Assembly: GCF_000473365.1 (NCBI RefSeq)
Contig: NZ_KI421517.1
Location: 951,363 to 1,015,362 of the forward strand
DNA: 64,000 nt
Source: Adhaeribacter aquaticus DSM 16391
GTDB lineage: Bacteria > Bacteroidota > Bacteroidia > Cytophagales > Hymenobacteraceae
Reading direction: 5' to 3'
Shown: in pieces, positions 24,182 through 33,679 of the stretch
Numbering within the stretch: position 1 is the stretch's first letter
Layout of the letters: the number at the start of each line of letters is the position of its first letter
Made by a program: the position numbers and the translations under genes
The notes under the pieces: generated by a model
Database searches by the model: none
Seen by the model: the letters and a program-made list of their open reading frames with translations, nothing else
What the model was told of the DNA's origin: nothing

Positions 24182-27100
24182 ATGGATAATACCTTTTACA
24201 AAAAGATAAAGGGAAGATTACAGCTTATTCTGCCAGTAATGGCAATTATATATTCCAGCACCTCACCTGCCTACGCAACCTCCTCCCCCCTATTTTTTGT
24301 CCGGGAAACGTTAGCAGATGTGGTGGTAAAGGGCATTGTAAAAACCCAGGGCGCCAGTGGCGCAGCCGAAGCAAGTCCCGGCATAACGGTTACAGTAAAA
24401 GGAGCTACTAACGGAACCGTAACCGATATTAATGGCAATTTTCAGCTAACAGTGCCCGATAATGCTATTTTAGTATTTTCCATGGTAGGCTACAAAACCC
24501 AGGAAGTAGCCTTAGCTGGTCGTACTACCATTAACATTACCCTTCAGGAAGATGTAAGTTCTTTAAAAGAAGTAGTGGTTACTGGTTACCAAACTATAGA
24601 CCGCAAAATGTTCACCGGCTCGGCAGCCTTACTTAAAGCAGATGATGCTAAGCGCGAAGGTGTAAACGATGTAAGCCGAATGTTGGAAGGCCGGGTAGCT
24701 GGCGTATCGGTACAAAATGTTTCAGGTACTTTTGGCGCTGCGCCTAAAATACGGGTGCGGGGTGCCACCTCCATTACCGGCGATAATAAGCCCTTATGGG
24801 TTGTGGATGGGGTGGTGCTGGAAGATATTGTTAACGTATCCAATGAGCAATTATCAACCGGAGATCCTTCTACCTTGATAGGTTCTTCAGTAGCTGGCTT
24901 GAACCCGAATGATATTGAAAGTTTTCAGATTTTGAAAGATGCCTCGGCCACAGCATTATATGGAGCCCGCGCAATGAATGGGGTGGTGGTAATTACTACT
25001 AAAAAAGGGAAAGTGGGTAAACCGGTTATTTCGTATACCGGCAACTATACCTCTTATTTAAAGCCTACTTACAACTCTTTCAACATTATGAATTCGGCCG
25101 ACCAAATGTCGGTTTATGCCGAAATGGCTAGAAAGGGCTGGTTAAACCATGCTGATGTCTCCCGCCGGCAGGATGGTGGTGTTTACACAAAAATGTATGA
25201 TCTTATCAATTCTTATGATGCTACCAATGGCACCTATGGTTTACGAAATACGCCCGAAGACCGCGCTAACTTCTTAAATCGTTATGCCCAAACTAATACC
25301 GATTGGTTTGACACTTTATTTAAGAATTCTTTTATGCAGGAGCACTCGCTTAGTATTGCCTCCGGTACCGAAAAATCCCAATTATACTTTTCCACCAGCT
25401 ACCTGCAAGATAATGGCTGGACAGTAGCTGACCAGGTTAAACGCTTTACCGGAAATGCCCGGGCCAATTTTAATGTTTCTGATAAAATAACTTTAGGCTT
25501 AATTACGCAAGGTTCCATTCGGGATCAGCGGGTACCCGGGACAGTGGGCCGGATCAGCAACCCGGTAACCGGCCAGTTTGATCGGGACTTCGATATTAAC
25601 CCTTTTAGTTATGCTCTTAATACCAGCCGTACCTTAACGGCTTTTGATGAGAATGGTAAACGGGAATATTTCCGCCGCAACTTTGCTCCTTTTAATATCT
25701 TGGACGAATTAGAAAATAACACTCTAAACTTATCAGTACTGGATTTAAAACTGCAAGGTGATTTTTCCTACAAAATACGGAACAACCTTAAATATTCTTT
25801 TTTAGGAGCTCTCCGCTACGCTAAAACCAACCAGGAGCATAAAGTAAATGAAAACGCTAACATGGCTAATGCTTATCGGGCAGCTGGCGATGCAACAATT
25901 GAGCAAAGCAATAAATTCTTATACCGCGACCCCGACGACCCGGAAGCACAACCGGTAGTTGTTTTGCCTTATGGGGGCTTTTATAATACCAACGATGATA
26001 ACCTGGTAAGTTATAACCTGCGGAACGCCCTGGAATGGGACAAAAAATTTAATAATATCCATACCATTCGTTTTTTTGCATCGCAGGAATTACGCTACGC
26101 CGACCGCCAAAACCGAACTTTTAACGGCTTTGGCTATCAGTACGATAAAGGAGGAGTTCCTTACATAGACTACCGCATTCTTAAGCAAAATATAGAAAAC
26201 AACTTTAACTATTACAGCATGCGCATGCGCTACGACCGATTCTTGGCTTATATGGCGAATGCTGCTTATTCTTATTTAGGCAAATATAATATTAACGGTA
26301 CCGTTCGGTACGATGGATCTAATTTACTTGGCCAATCGCGCCAGGCCCGGTGGTTACCTACCTGGAACATAAGTGGCTCCTGGAATGTTGATACAGAACC
26401 ATTTATGCAGAAACAGGACATTGTTAACCGGTTAACGTTGCGGGCTACTTACGGGCTTACCGCCAGTATGGGCAGTGCTACCAACTCCAGCTTGGTTTTG
26501 CAGAATGGCAGCACCCGTCGGCCTTATTTATCGGAAGTAGAATCTATGATTTACATTCAGAACCTGGAAAATTCGGAATTAACATGGGAAAAACAATACG
26601 AAACGAACGTAGGCGTAGATGCCGGTTTCTTTAATGAAAGAATCCAATTAACCATAGATGGCTACCTGAGAAGAGGATTTGATCTGATAGGATTAATCAG
26701 AACATCTGGTATTGGCGGCGAATCTACTAAAATTGCCAATTACGCCGATATGCAATCGCACGGGGTTGAACTAACATTAGGCAGTAATATATATCAGGAA
26801 ACAGATTGGGGCGTGCGTACTCAGCTTACTTTGGGTTATAATCAAGGCAAAATTACCAACTTACAGAATAACCCTGATATTTTTTCCTTGGTAAGCCCAG
26901 AAGGTGGTCCAAAGCAGGGATACCCCTACCGAGGTTTATTTTCCATTCCTTTTGAAGGACTTGATCCTAATACTGGCTCTCCTTTATTCATAAATGAAAA
27001 TGGTGAAAAAAGCGGGAATGTTTATTTGCAAAGTGATCAAACACAACATCTGAAATACGAAGGTCCGGTTGATCCCATAATTACAGGTGGCTGGTTTAAT

Positions 27101-27586
27101 TCAGTACGCTACAAGAATTTCTCCCTTTCCGGGTTAATAACTTTCAGTGGCGGGAACAAAATTAGGTTAAGACCTGCCTTTAGAAACAGTTATACTGATT
27201 TAGATGCTATGCCAAAAGATTTTGTTAACCGCTGGACATTACCGGGAGACGAAGAAAACACCAATATCCCTTCTATTCTGGACCGGACAAGTGTAGCGAA
27301 TTTAGGGGGCATCTACCCATATAATGTATACAATTATTCTTCGGCTCGGGTAGTGAACGGCGACTTTGCCCGGTTAAAGCAAGTATCCTTTACTTATAAC
27401 CTTCCGGCAAACCGGGCCAGTGCTATTGGCCTATCTACTATGTCGTTAAGTTTGGTAGCCAACAATGTATTCTTGTTATATGCTGATAAACGTTTAAACG
27501 GACAGGACCCGGAATTTTTTGGATCAGGAGGAGTTGCCTTACCTATACCACGGCAGTTTACTTTATCATTAAAAGTTGGTTTATAG
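24182..27586 (+). CDS. SusC/RagA-family TonB-linked outer membrane transporter
   Basis: 1134 residues. Signal peptide (to about 32, ending AYA), carboxypeptidase-regulatory-like beta domain (about 50-125, 'GTVTDINGNFQLTVPDN', 'FSMVGYKTQEV'), TonB-box-like 'LKEVVVTGYQ', plug domain (about 135-270, 'RMLEGRVAGVSVQN', 'LWVVDGVVLEDI', 'LKDASATALYGARAMNGVVVITTKKGK'), then a 22-strand barrel. It imports a large substrate captured by the SusD partner, powered by TonB. It heads an operon with SusD, a zinc metallohydrolase lipoprotein and a DUF4302 lipoprotein. That set has no glycosidase, so the substrate is not obviously a glycan. No anti-sigma/ECF pair is adjacent. Confidence 0.95.
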   Translation: MDNTFYKKIKGRLQLILPVMAIIYSSTSPAYATSSPLFFVRETLADVVVKGIVKTQGASGAAEASPGITVTVKGATNGTVTDINGNFQLTVPDNAILVFSMVGYKTQEVALAGRTTINITLQEDVSSLKEVVVTGYQTIDRKMFTGSAALLKADDAKREGVNDVSRMLEGRVAGVSVQNVSGTFGAAPKIRVRGATSITGDNKPLWVVDGVVLEDIVNVSNEQLSTGDPSTLIGSSVAGLNPNDIESFQILKDASATALYGARAMNGVVVITTKKGKVGKPVISYTGNYTSYLKPTYNSFNIMNSADQMSVYAEMARKGWLNHADVSRRQDGGVYTKMYDLINSYDATNGTYGLRNTPEDRANFLNRYAQTNTDWFDTLFKNSFMQEHSLSIASGTEKSQLYFSTSYLQDNGWTVADQVKRFTGNARANFNVSDKITLGLITQGSIRDQRVPGTVGRISNPVTGQFDRDFDINPFSYALNTSRTLTAFDENGKREYFRRNFAPFNILDELENNTLNLSVLDLKLQGDFSYKIRNNLKYSFLGALRYAKTNQEHKVNENANMANAYRAAGDATIEQSNKFLYRDPDDPEAQPVVVLPYGGFYNTNDDNLVSYNLRNALEWDKKFNNIHTIRFFASQELRYADRQNRTFNGFGYQYDKGGVPYIDYRILKQNIENNFNYYSMRMRYDRFLAYMANAAYSYLGKYNINGTVRYDGSNLLGQSRQARWLPTWNISGSWNVDTEPFMQKQDIVNRLTLRATYGLTASMGSATNSSLVLQNGSTRRPYLSEVESMIYIQNLENSELTWEKQYETNVGVDAGFFNERIQLTIDGYLRRGFDLIGLIRTSGIGGESTKIANYADMQSHGVELTLGSNIYQETDWGVRTQLTLGYNQGKITNLQNNPDIFSLVSPEGGPKQGYPYRGLFSIPFEGLDPNTGSPLFINENGEKSGNVYLQSDQTQHLKYEGPVDPIITGGWFNSVRYKNFSLSGLITFSGGNKIRLRPAFRNSYTDLDAMPKDFVNRWTLPGDEENTNIPSILDRTSVANLGGIYPYNVYNYSSARVVNGDFARLKQVSFTYNLPANRASAIGLSTMSLSLVANNVFLLYADKRLNGQDPEFFGSGGVALPIPRQFTLSLKVGL

Positions 27587-27604
27587 CAGTTGCTTATTAT
27601 TAAA

Positions 27605-29059
27605 ATGAAAAAAATACTTACTTATACCTTTCTTTGTAGCCTACTTGTAAACACCGGGTGCAAAGATTACCTGGAGCAAGCTGTAGACCAGCGGACGCAG
27701 TTAAATTCGGTTGAAAAAGTTAGTGAATTACTGACAACAGCTTACCCGCAGGCGGATTACGCTACTTTCACCGAAGCCATGTCAGATCTGGCTATGGATA
27801 AAGGCACCAACAATGTAGAAACCGAAGAGGTAAATCGTAACCCATACTTTTTCCAGGATGTGATAGACCGCAATCAGGGTTCGCCCAATAACTATTGGTT
27901 TGCCTGCTATGCCGCCATTGCTGCTGCTAATCAGGCTTTGGATGCCATAAACAAAGCTTCAAACCCAGATGATTACAAAGCCCAGAAAGGAGAAGCTTTA
28001 GTAGCCCGGGCTTATTCCCATTTTATGCTGGTTACGCTTTTCGCTAAAGTATATACTCCAGCCACGGCTGCTTCAGATCCGGGCATACCTTATGTAACTG
28101 AGCCCGAAAGAGTAGTATTGGCCAAATACGACCGTAAAACAGTAGCCTATGTTTATGAACAAATAGAAAAAGATCTCCTAGAGGGTTTGCCTTTGCTTAA
28201 TAACAACGCTTATCGTTCTCCAAAATACCATTTTAATACAGCCGCTGCTAATGCCTTTGCTGCCCGTTTTTATTTATTTAAAAAGGATTACCAGAAAGTG
28301 ATACAGCATGCTAATCAGGTTTTTCCGGGTGGTAATATTAGTTCTAACCTGCGCCCCTGGGTAAGTGTTTACAGCAAACTAACTGCAAAAGAGGGCTTGG
28401 CTATTTACACCCAGGCCACTGAAACGGCTAATTTACTTTTAGTAGAAGCACCTTCTAACTGGGCCCGTAATTATGCTACCTACCGTTATGGATTAGCTAC
28501 GCCTACTGTAAATAAATATTTCCGAAGCAATAATGTTACCGGCGCCCGCTGGATTTTTCCTTTATACACCCAAGGCGATAACAATTGGGTTATTTTAAAA
28601 TTCAGGGAGCACTTTGTACGGGAAAGCACGAATGCAAATATTGGTTTCCCGTATACCATCTTTCCTTTATTTACAGCAGAAGAAGTATTGTTTAACCGGG
28701 CCGAGGCTAATTTAGAATTAGGGAATAATGAAGCGGCCCGTACCGATCTTAACAGCTATGCCAGTACCCGCATTGAAAATTATAATGCCACGCACCATGC
28801 CATAACCAATGCTAAGCTTTCCAGCTACTACGGCACCACCAACCTGAAACAAGGTTTATTAATGGCTTTACTCGATTTTAAAGCCGCCGAATTTGCGCAG
28901 GAAGGAATGCGTTGGTTTGATATCCTACGCCATAATATTCTCGTTCAACATACTACTGTAGAAGGACAATCTTTTACCTTGGGTCCCAATGATCCGCGCC
29001 GTTTATTACAATTGCCGCAGGAAGTTAAATTAGCAGGAGTTGCCCAAAATCCGCGTTAA
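27605..29059 (+). CDS. SusD/RagB-family substrate-binding lipoprotein
   Basis: 484 residues from the ATG at 27605 (a TTG five codons upstream is less likely), starting 18 bases after the SusC stop. Lipobox VNTGC. The N-terminal segment 'DYLEQAVDQRTQL' and the four TPR-like helical pairs ('GEALVARAYSHFMLVTLFAKVYTP', 'NTAAANAFAARFYLFKKDY', 'VLFNRAEANLELGN') are typical, as is the C-terminal 'LLDFKAAEFAQEGMRWFDILRH'. It forms the lid of the SusC transporter on the cell surface and binds the nutrient. Cotranscribed with its neighbours. Confidence 0.95.
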   Translation: MKKILTYTFLCSLLVNTGCKDYLEQAVDQRTQLNSVEKVSELLTTAYPQADYATFTEAMSDLAMDKGTNNVETEEVNRNPYFFQDVIDRNQGSPNNYWFACYAAIAAANQALDAINKASNPDDYKAQKGEALVARAYSHFMLVTLFAKVYTPATAASDPGIPYVTEPERVVLAKYDRKTVAYVYEQIEKDLLEGLPLLNNNAYRSPKYHFNTAAANAFAARFYLFKKDYQKVIQHANQVFPGGNISSNLRPWVSVYSKLTAKEGLAIYTQATETANLLLVEAPSNWARNYATYRYGLATPTVNKYFRSNNVTGARWIFPLYTQGDNNWVILKFREHFVRESTNANIGFPYTIFPLFTAEEVLFNRAEANLELGNNEAARTDLNSYASTRIENYNATHHAITNAKLSSYYGTTNLKQGLLMALLDFKAAEFAQEGMRWFDILRHNILVQHTTVEGQSFTLGPNDPRRLLQLPQEVKLAGVAQNPR

Positions 29060-29072
29060 AATTTATTCACCC

Positions 29073-29918
29073 ATGAAAACATTCTATTCTAACATAATAT
29101 TTATTCTCTTATCGGTTGGGATTATAGCTGCCTGTTCAGAAAAAGAGAACCTGGATACCGACCTGACCGGCATAGGTGGTGACACCTGGACGAAAGGACA
29201 GGTAGATAACTGGCTGGAGCAAAATTACATCAACCCTTATAACATTGAAGTAAAATACCGCTTCGACCGGTATGAGGTTGCTCTTGGCAAAGTTCTTTCT
29301 CCCGTACGCGAAGACAAGGTTATTCCGGTAATGGAAACGATAAAGAGAACCTGGATAGAACCATATGAGCAGCAAGCTGGCGAAACGTTTATTAAAAGGT
29401 TGTCACCGAAGCAATTTGTTTTGGTGGGTAGTGCCGAGTATAATAATAACAACACCATAAAATTAGGAGCGGCTGAAGGCGGGCGCAAGGTAATTTTGTT
29501 TGTAATCAATGATTTTGATAAAAAACAAAAATCAGAAGTAAAACAAATGCTGCACACCATTCATCACGAATTTGGACATATTCTGCACCAAACGGTCATG
29601 TACTCGGTTGATTACAAAACCATAACACCGAGCTATACCGCCAGCTGGAACGATTATTCACTGGAAGATGCCCGTTCGCGCGGCTTTATCACAGAATATG
29701 CGCGCAATAACCCGGATGATGATTTTGTGGAAATGATTTCCATTATGCTGATAGAAGGCAAAGCAGGTTTCGATGCCATTGTAAATAGCCTTCCCGCTGA
29801 TGCACAAGCTTCTCTCAGAAAAAAAGAACAGCTGGTTGTAAGGTATTATAAGGAAGCCTGGAACATAGATTTCTACAGTTTACAGTCCAAGGCTCAGGCA
29901 GCTATCAACTCTTTATAG
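29073..29918 (+). CDS. substrate-import-associated zinc metallohydrolase lipoprotein
   Basis: 281 residues from the ATG at 29073, 13 bases after the SusD stop. Lipobox IAAC (Cys21). The zinc site is HHEFGH (His165-Glu166-x-x-His169), and a downstream 'EYARNNPDDDFVEMISI' segment may give the third ligand. It matches the lipoprotein HExxH family that travels with SusC/SusD pairs (TIGR04549-type, from memory). It probably cuts a peptide or protein substrate at the cell surface before import. The specific substrate is unknown. Confidence 0.88.
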   Translation: MKTFYSNIIFILLSVGIIAACSEKENLDTDLTGIGGDTWTKGQVDNWLEQNYINPYNIEVKYRFDRYEVALGKVLSPVREDKVIPVMETIKRTWIEPYEQQAGETFIKRLSPKQFVLVGSAEYNNNNTIKLGAAEGGRKVILFVINDFDKKQKSEVKQMLHTIHHEFGHILHQTVMYSVDYKTITPSYTASWNDYSLEDARSRGFITEYARNNPDDDFVEMISIMLIEGKAGFDAIVNSLPADAQASLRKKEQLVVRYYKEAWNIDFYSLQSKAQAAINSL

Positions 29919-29952
29919 TAGGGAAGCTTTTCATCCAGTAAAAGTACAGAAC

Positions 29953-31263
29953 ATGAAAAAAATAGTATTGTTTAGTTTGCTCATAATCAGCTTACTTGCA
30001 GGCTGCCAATTAAAGGAAGATGATCCGGCTCCTGGGGAGAGGCCTGATGAACGTTTAAATCAAACACTTACCCAGTATAAAAACCAGCTAACTACTGCTC
30101 CCTTTGGCTGGAAAGCCGTACTACATACCGGTAAAGGGGCTGGTTATAGCTTTATCATGAAATTTGGCACCGATGACCGGGTAACTATGGCCGGTGATGT
30201 GGATGCCAGCAGTGCCACCCCTATGGGAAGTACTTATCGGGTTAAAGCGCTTCAGAAACCTACTCTATTATTTGATACATATTCTTACCTGCATATTATA
30301 GGAGATCCGGATCCGAGGAAGAGTGGTGGCGATGTTGGCCAGGGAAAGTATTCTGATTTTGAATTTTCGTTTGAATCTGTAACTCCGGAAACCATAACCT
30401 TAACGGGTAATTTGCAGGGTAGCCGGTTGGTTTTAACCAAAGCTACTCAAGACGAAGCTACCAACTATGTAGCTCGTATTACAGCTGCCGCCCGGGCTTT
30501 TGAATCTATTACCAGGTTTACTACTTATTTTAAACGGCTCACGCTTGGCTCTGCTGTATATGATGTTCATGTAGATATAAATGCAAGAACTATAACCTTT
30601 ATTTATTTTGAAGGGAATGTATCCAGATCTTTTACAACTCCTTTTGCCTATACTGAAAACGGTGTTGCTCTCTCCAATGCTTTTACTGCAGGCGGTGTTT
30701 CCATTACAACACTGTCTAACGTACAGTATAATGCCACTCTCCGAAGAATAAGCTTTAATGCTAATAATACAGCCGGAAGCATTCAGGAATCTGCCAGGCC
30801 GGCCAGAATTGATGCACAAGCCGCCAGAAATTTTGTAAACCTGGCTACCGGCGATGACTATTGGATAGCTGAAGCCGGCTTTACTATAAATGGGAAAATT
30901 GATTCTTTAAAAATTGCCGAAATCCCTAATTTCTACTTTATGGTAGTCTGGCCAAAATTTGGTGCATCTGGCTTTACGTCCTATGATTTGATGGGCTATA
31001 TATTTTTAGATCCGGGTCAGAGTCAGGCATATATTGGCTATGGCACAGCTGCTACTCCAACGGTTACACAGGATGGGCGACTTGTTTATACCGAATTTGG
31101 CACCTTAGGAACCGTACCGCCAGCGGATGAACCTAAAGTGACAGCCATGAAAAATATTTGGACCGATCCGCAAGGCTTTTATGTAGTACAGGTATCTAGT
31201 ACCCAAATAGATTTGGTTAGTGCCAAGGATGGCAAAACCTGGCTTAACCTCTACAATTCTTAA
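29953..31263 (+). CDS. DUF4302 lipoprotein of the SusCD operon
   Basis: 436 residues, lipobox LLAGC (Cys17), starting 34 bases after the metallohydrolase. N-terminal part 'RLNQTLTQYKNQLTTAPFGWKAVLHTG' is characteristic of DUF4302 proteins, which co-occur with the zinc metallohydrolase in SusCD operons. The rest is beta-rich with no catalytic motif. It may be an accessory surface binding protein. Ends the operon at a strong terminator. Confidence 0.82.
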   Translation: MKKIVLFSLLIISLLAGCQLKEDDPAPGERPDERLNQTLTQYKNQLTTAPFGWKAVLHTGKGAGYSFIMKFGTDDRVTMAGDVDASSATPMGSTYRVKALQKPTLLFDTYSYLHIIGDPDPRKSGGDVGQGKYSDFEFSFESVTPETITLTGNLQGSRLVLTKATQDEATNYVARITAAARAFESITRFTTYFKRLTLGSAVYDVHVDINARTITFIYFEGNVSRSFTTPFAYTENGVALSNAFTAGGVSITTLSNVQYNATLRRISFNANNTAGSIQESARPARIDAQAARNFVNLATGDDYWIAEAGFTINGKIDSLKIAEIPNFYFMVVWPKFGASGFTSYDLMGYIFLDPGQSQAYIGYGTAATPTVTQDGRLVYTEFGTLGTVPPADEPKVTAMKNIWTDPQGFYVVQVSSTQIDLVSAKDGKTWLNLYNS

Positions 31264-31274
31264 CAGGAAGTATT

Positions 31275-31322
31275 GCAAATAAAAAGGGCTGTACTTTAGT
31301 TGGTAGAGCCCTTTTTATTTGC
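31275..31322. terminator. bidirectional terminator, SusCD operon / osmC
   Basis: Perfect 16-bp stem (31275-31290 with 31307-31322). The AAATAAAAA and TTTTTATTT flanks serve both strands, between convergent genes. Confidence 0.85.
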
Positions 31323-31337
31323 AGCTTTACCAGCCCT

Positions 31338-31751
31338 TTAGTTAATAGAATAGCTATGCGTAATTTCTGCTGTTTTATTTAAAATGGCTGTAACGGAGCA
31401 ATACTTATCCATAGAAAGCTCAATAGCTCGTTTTACTTTTTCTTCATTTAAATCGCCTTTAAACTTATAGTGCACATGAATAGTCTTGAAAACGGAAGGA
31501 GTTTCATTAGGAACCCGTTCTGCTTCAATAGTAATAGCCATGTCCTCTATAACCTGGCGTTGCTTTTGCAAAATCAAGACAATATCAATTGCACTGCAGC
31601 CCCCTAAACCCATCAAAATCATTTCCATGGGACGGGCACCAGCATTTTCTCCACCAATATCCGGCGAGCCATCTATATGCACAGCAACATTAGCTGCACC
31701 TACTGCTTCAAAATGGAAGGCATCATTTACGCGCCTGAGTTCTACTTTCAT
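31338..31751 (-). CDS. OsmC-family protein
   Basis: 137 residues, the usual size. The two redox cysteines lie in 'RPMEMILMGLGGCSAIDI' and 'MDKYCSVTAIL'. OsmC/Ohr proteins reduce organic hydroperoxides or bind related thiol-reactive compounds; this shorter form is nearer the YhfA-like branch than Ohr. Cytosolic, probably monocistronic, convergent with the SusCD operon and 127 bases downstream of the 3-hydroxyanthranilate dioxygenase on the same strand. Confidence 0.9.
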   Translation of the reverse strand: MKVELRRVNDAFHFEAVGAANVAVHIDGSPDIGGENAGARPMEMILMGLGGCSAIDIVLILQKQRQVIEDMAITIEAERVPNETPSVFKTIHVHYKFKGDLNEEKVKRAIELSMDKYCSVTAILNKTAEITHSYSIN

Positions 31752-31877
31752 ATTTTTTATCCTTTAGTAGCAGGAGGTTAGAAAAATCTAACATTACTAC
31801 TTTATTATAACATAACTGCTGCAAAAATAATTTAATAACGGTACTCCTACTAGTTATTCCTGCTAAAAATACCTTTA

Positions 31878-32414
31878 TTATTCAGAGGCCTTTGCTGGTT
31901 GAGGAGGAGCCATCACGGTACCACAACTTTTGCAGGTACGCTTTTCCTCAGCTGCATAAAACCTATTCATTACTTCCGGCAGCTGTTTTACAATATCGGT
32001 TACTTCTAAATATTCTTCATAAAGTTTGGTGCCACAATTTTCACAAAACCATAGGAAGCCATCCTGCTCCCCCGCTTGTCTGTATCGTTCAATTACCAGG
32101 CCAATGGTATTAGCCGGACGCTGTGGCAAATGTGGTACTTTTCCTGGCAACAAAAATATTTCACCTTGTTTTATAGGCACATCAACCGGTTTTCCATCCT
32201 CAATTATCCGAACATTAATGTCACCCTCTAACTGGTAAAAGAACTCTTCTCCTTCATTATAATGAAAATCTTTTCGGGAATTAGGCCCTCCTACAACCAT
32301 TACAATAAAATCCTTATTATCCTTAAACACTTGAGAGTTACCCACCGGAGGCTTTAGTAAATGCCGGTGCTCATCAATCCATTTCTGAAAATTAAAAGGT
32401 CTTGTTACAGCCAT
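31878..32414 (-). CDS. nbaC: 3-hydroxyanthranilate 3,4-dioxygenase
   Basis: 178 residues, bacterial-type single cupin. Fe(II) ligands His51, Glu57 and His95, and substrate Arg47, are visible in 'NSRKDFHYNEGEEFFYQ' and 'GKVPHLPQRP'. The C-terminal rubredoxin-like iron site CENC (124-127) and CKSC (161-164) found in bacterial and fungal enzymes is intact. It opens 3-hydroxyanthranilate to aminocarboxymuconate semialdehyde, which closes to quinolinate for NAD. It continues the kmo-kynU route, although it lies 15 kb from kynU. Confidence 0.95.
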   Translation of the reverse strand: MAVTRPFNFQKWIDEHRHLLKPPVGNSQVFKDNKDFIVMVVGGPNSRKDFHYNEGEEFFYQLEGDINVRIIEDGKPVDVPIKQGEIFLLPGKVPHLPQRPANTIGLVIERYRQAGEQDGFLWFCENCGTKLYEEYLEVTDIVKQLPEVMNRFYAAEEKRTCKSCGTVMAPPQPAKASE

Positions 32415-32571
32415 TCGATATCTTTATTAACAGTTCATTTAAAATATTTATCTGAAAATCTCGTAAATCAAGCATGTTGCGTATTCGGATTCGAAATTAG
32501 AAAAAAGCGGGCAAATATTTACTTTGCTCAATATTTTAACGCACTATACCAATTTTACTTATTTTTAAGTT

Positions 32572-33360
32572 ATGAATTTAAACTTACGAGATAAACAAGC
32601 CATTGTTTGTGGCAGTACCCAAGGCATTGGTAAAGCCACTGCCATCGAGTTAGCATTATTAGGCGCATCTGTTACGCTAATAGCCCGGAACGAAGAAAAA
32701 CTGGAAGAAACGCTACAGGAATTAGATAGTAGCCAAGGGCAGCACCATGATTATATATGCGTTGATTTTAACAAACCTGACGTACTGGCACAAAAAATCA
32801 AAGCGTACGCAGATCAAAAATCAGCCATACATATTCTGGTAAACAATACTGGCGGACCTGCTGGCGGACCAATTTTAGATGCCGCTTTAGAAGAGTTTAA
32901 ACAAGCTATTTCTAACCATTTATTGTGTAATCATATTCTGGTGCAAGCTGTAGTACCATCAATGAAAGCACAAAACTTCGGTCGTATTATTAATATTATA
33001 TCTACCTCAGTAAAACAACCCATTCCGGGTTTAGGAGTTTCCAATACTACCCGGGGTGCAGTAGCCAGCTGGGCTAAAACGTTATCTTTTGAATTGGGCA
33101 GCTTTGGAATTACGGTAAATAATGTGTTGCCAGGTGCAACAGTTACAAGTCGTCATACTTCTATAATACAGAGTAAATCCGAGAAGACAGGTCAGGCAGT
33201 GGCCGATATTGAAGCAGAAATGTTAAAAACAATTCCGGCCAACCGCTTTGGAGAACCGAAAGAAGTAGCTGCTGCAGCCGCTTTTTTAGCTACTCCTGCC
33301 GCCGCGTATATTAATGGGGTAAGCATCCAGGTAGATGGTGGTCGCATTACAAGCTTATGA
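32572..33360 (+). CDS. SDR-family oxidoreductase with atypical active site
   Basis: 262 residues, Rossmann fold. NAD(P) motif 'GSTQGIGKATA' (14-24), 'NNTGG' (91-95) and the C-terminal 'GVSIQVDGGRI' are normal for FabG-like enzymes. The catalytic serine (Ser144 region, 'IISTSVKQP') is present, but the YxxxK motif is replaced: the aligned residues are Ser157 and Arg161 in 'GVSNTTRGAVASWAKTL'. A subgroup of FabG-like SDRs shares this 'SNxxR' form. It may have a different mechanism or be non-redox. Divergent from the dioxygenase gene with 157 bases between starts. Substrate unknown. Confidence 0.88.
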   Translation: MNLNLRDKQAIVCGSTQGIGKATAIELALLGASVTLIARNEEKLEETLQELDSSQGQHHDYICVDFNKPDVLAQKIKAYADQKSAIHILVNNTGGPAGGPILDAALEEFKQAISNHLLCNHILVQAVVPSMKAQNFGRIINIISTSVKQPIPGLGVSNTTRGAVASWAKTLSFELGSFGITVNNVLPGATVTSRHTSIIQSKSEKTGQAVADIEAEMLKTIPANRFGEPKEVAAAAAFLATPAAAYINGVSIQVDGGRITSL

Positions 33361-33679
33361 CAGCATAATTATCAAATAATAAAAGCCCGCAATTGCTTTT
33401 TAAGTGAATAAGCTATTGCGGGCTTATACTACGATCTTTCTATACCTTCAACCAAAGCAACGGTATACCAGTTACTATTGCTCCTAAACTTTATGCCTTT
33501 ACCTGCAAGTAAGAATTTGATAAGCTAATAATTAGTTTCCTTTATAATACCCATCTATTTACAAGCTTTAGGTAAAACCCCAATAACCAAATTTATAAAT
33601 TAAATCAGCTTATCCGTAAGATTTAATAATTTTACAACGTTAAGAAAAGCATAATGCTTTTGTCAGAATTAAAACCTAC
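33361..33679. other. intergenic with terminator, otherwise nothing
   Basis: Apart from the terminator at its start I see no feature. The rest is AT-rich upstream sequence of the next lipoprotein. Confidence 0.4.
33383..33425 (+). terminator. terminator of the SDR gene
   Basis: Perfect 11-bp stem (33383-33393 with 33415-33425), loop of 21 bases. The downstream T-tract is weak. Confidence 0.65.
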
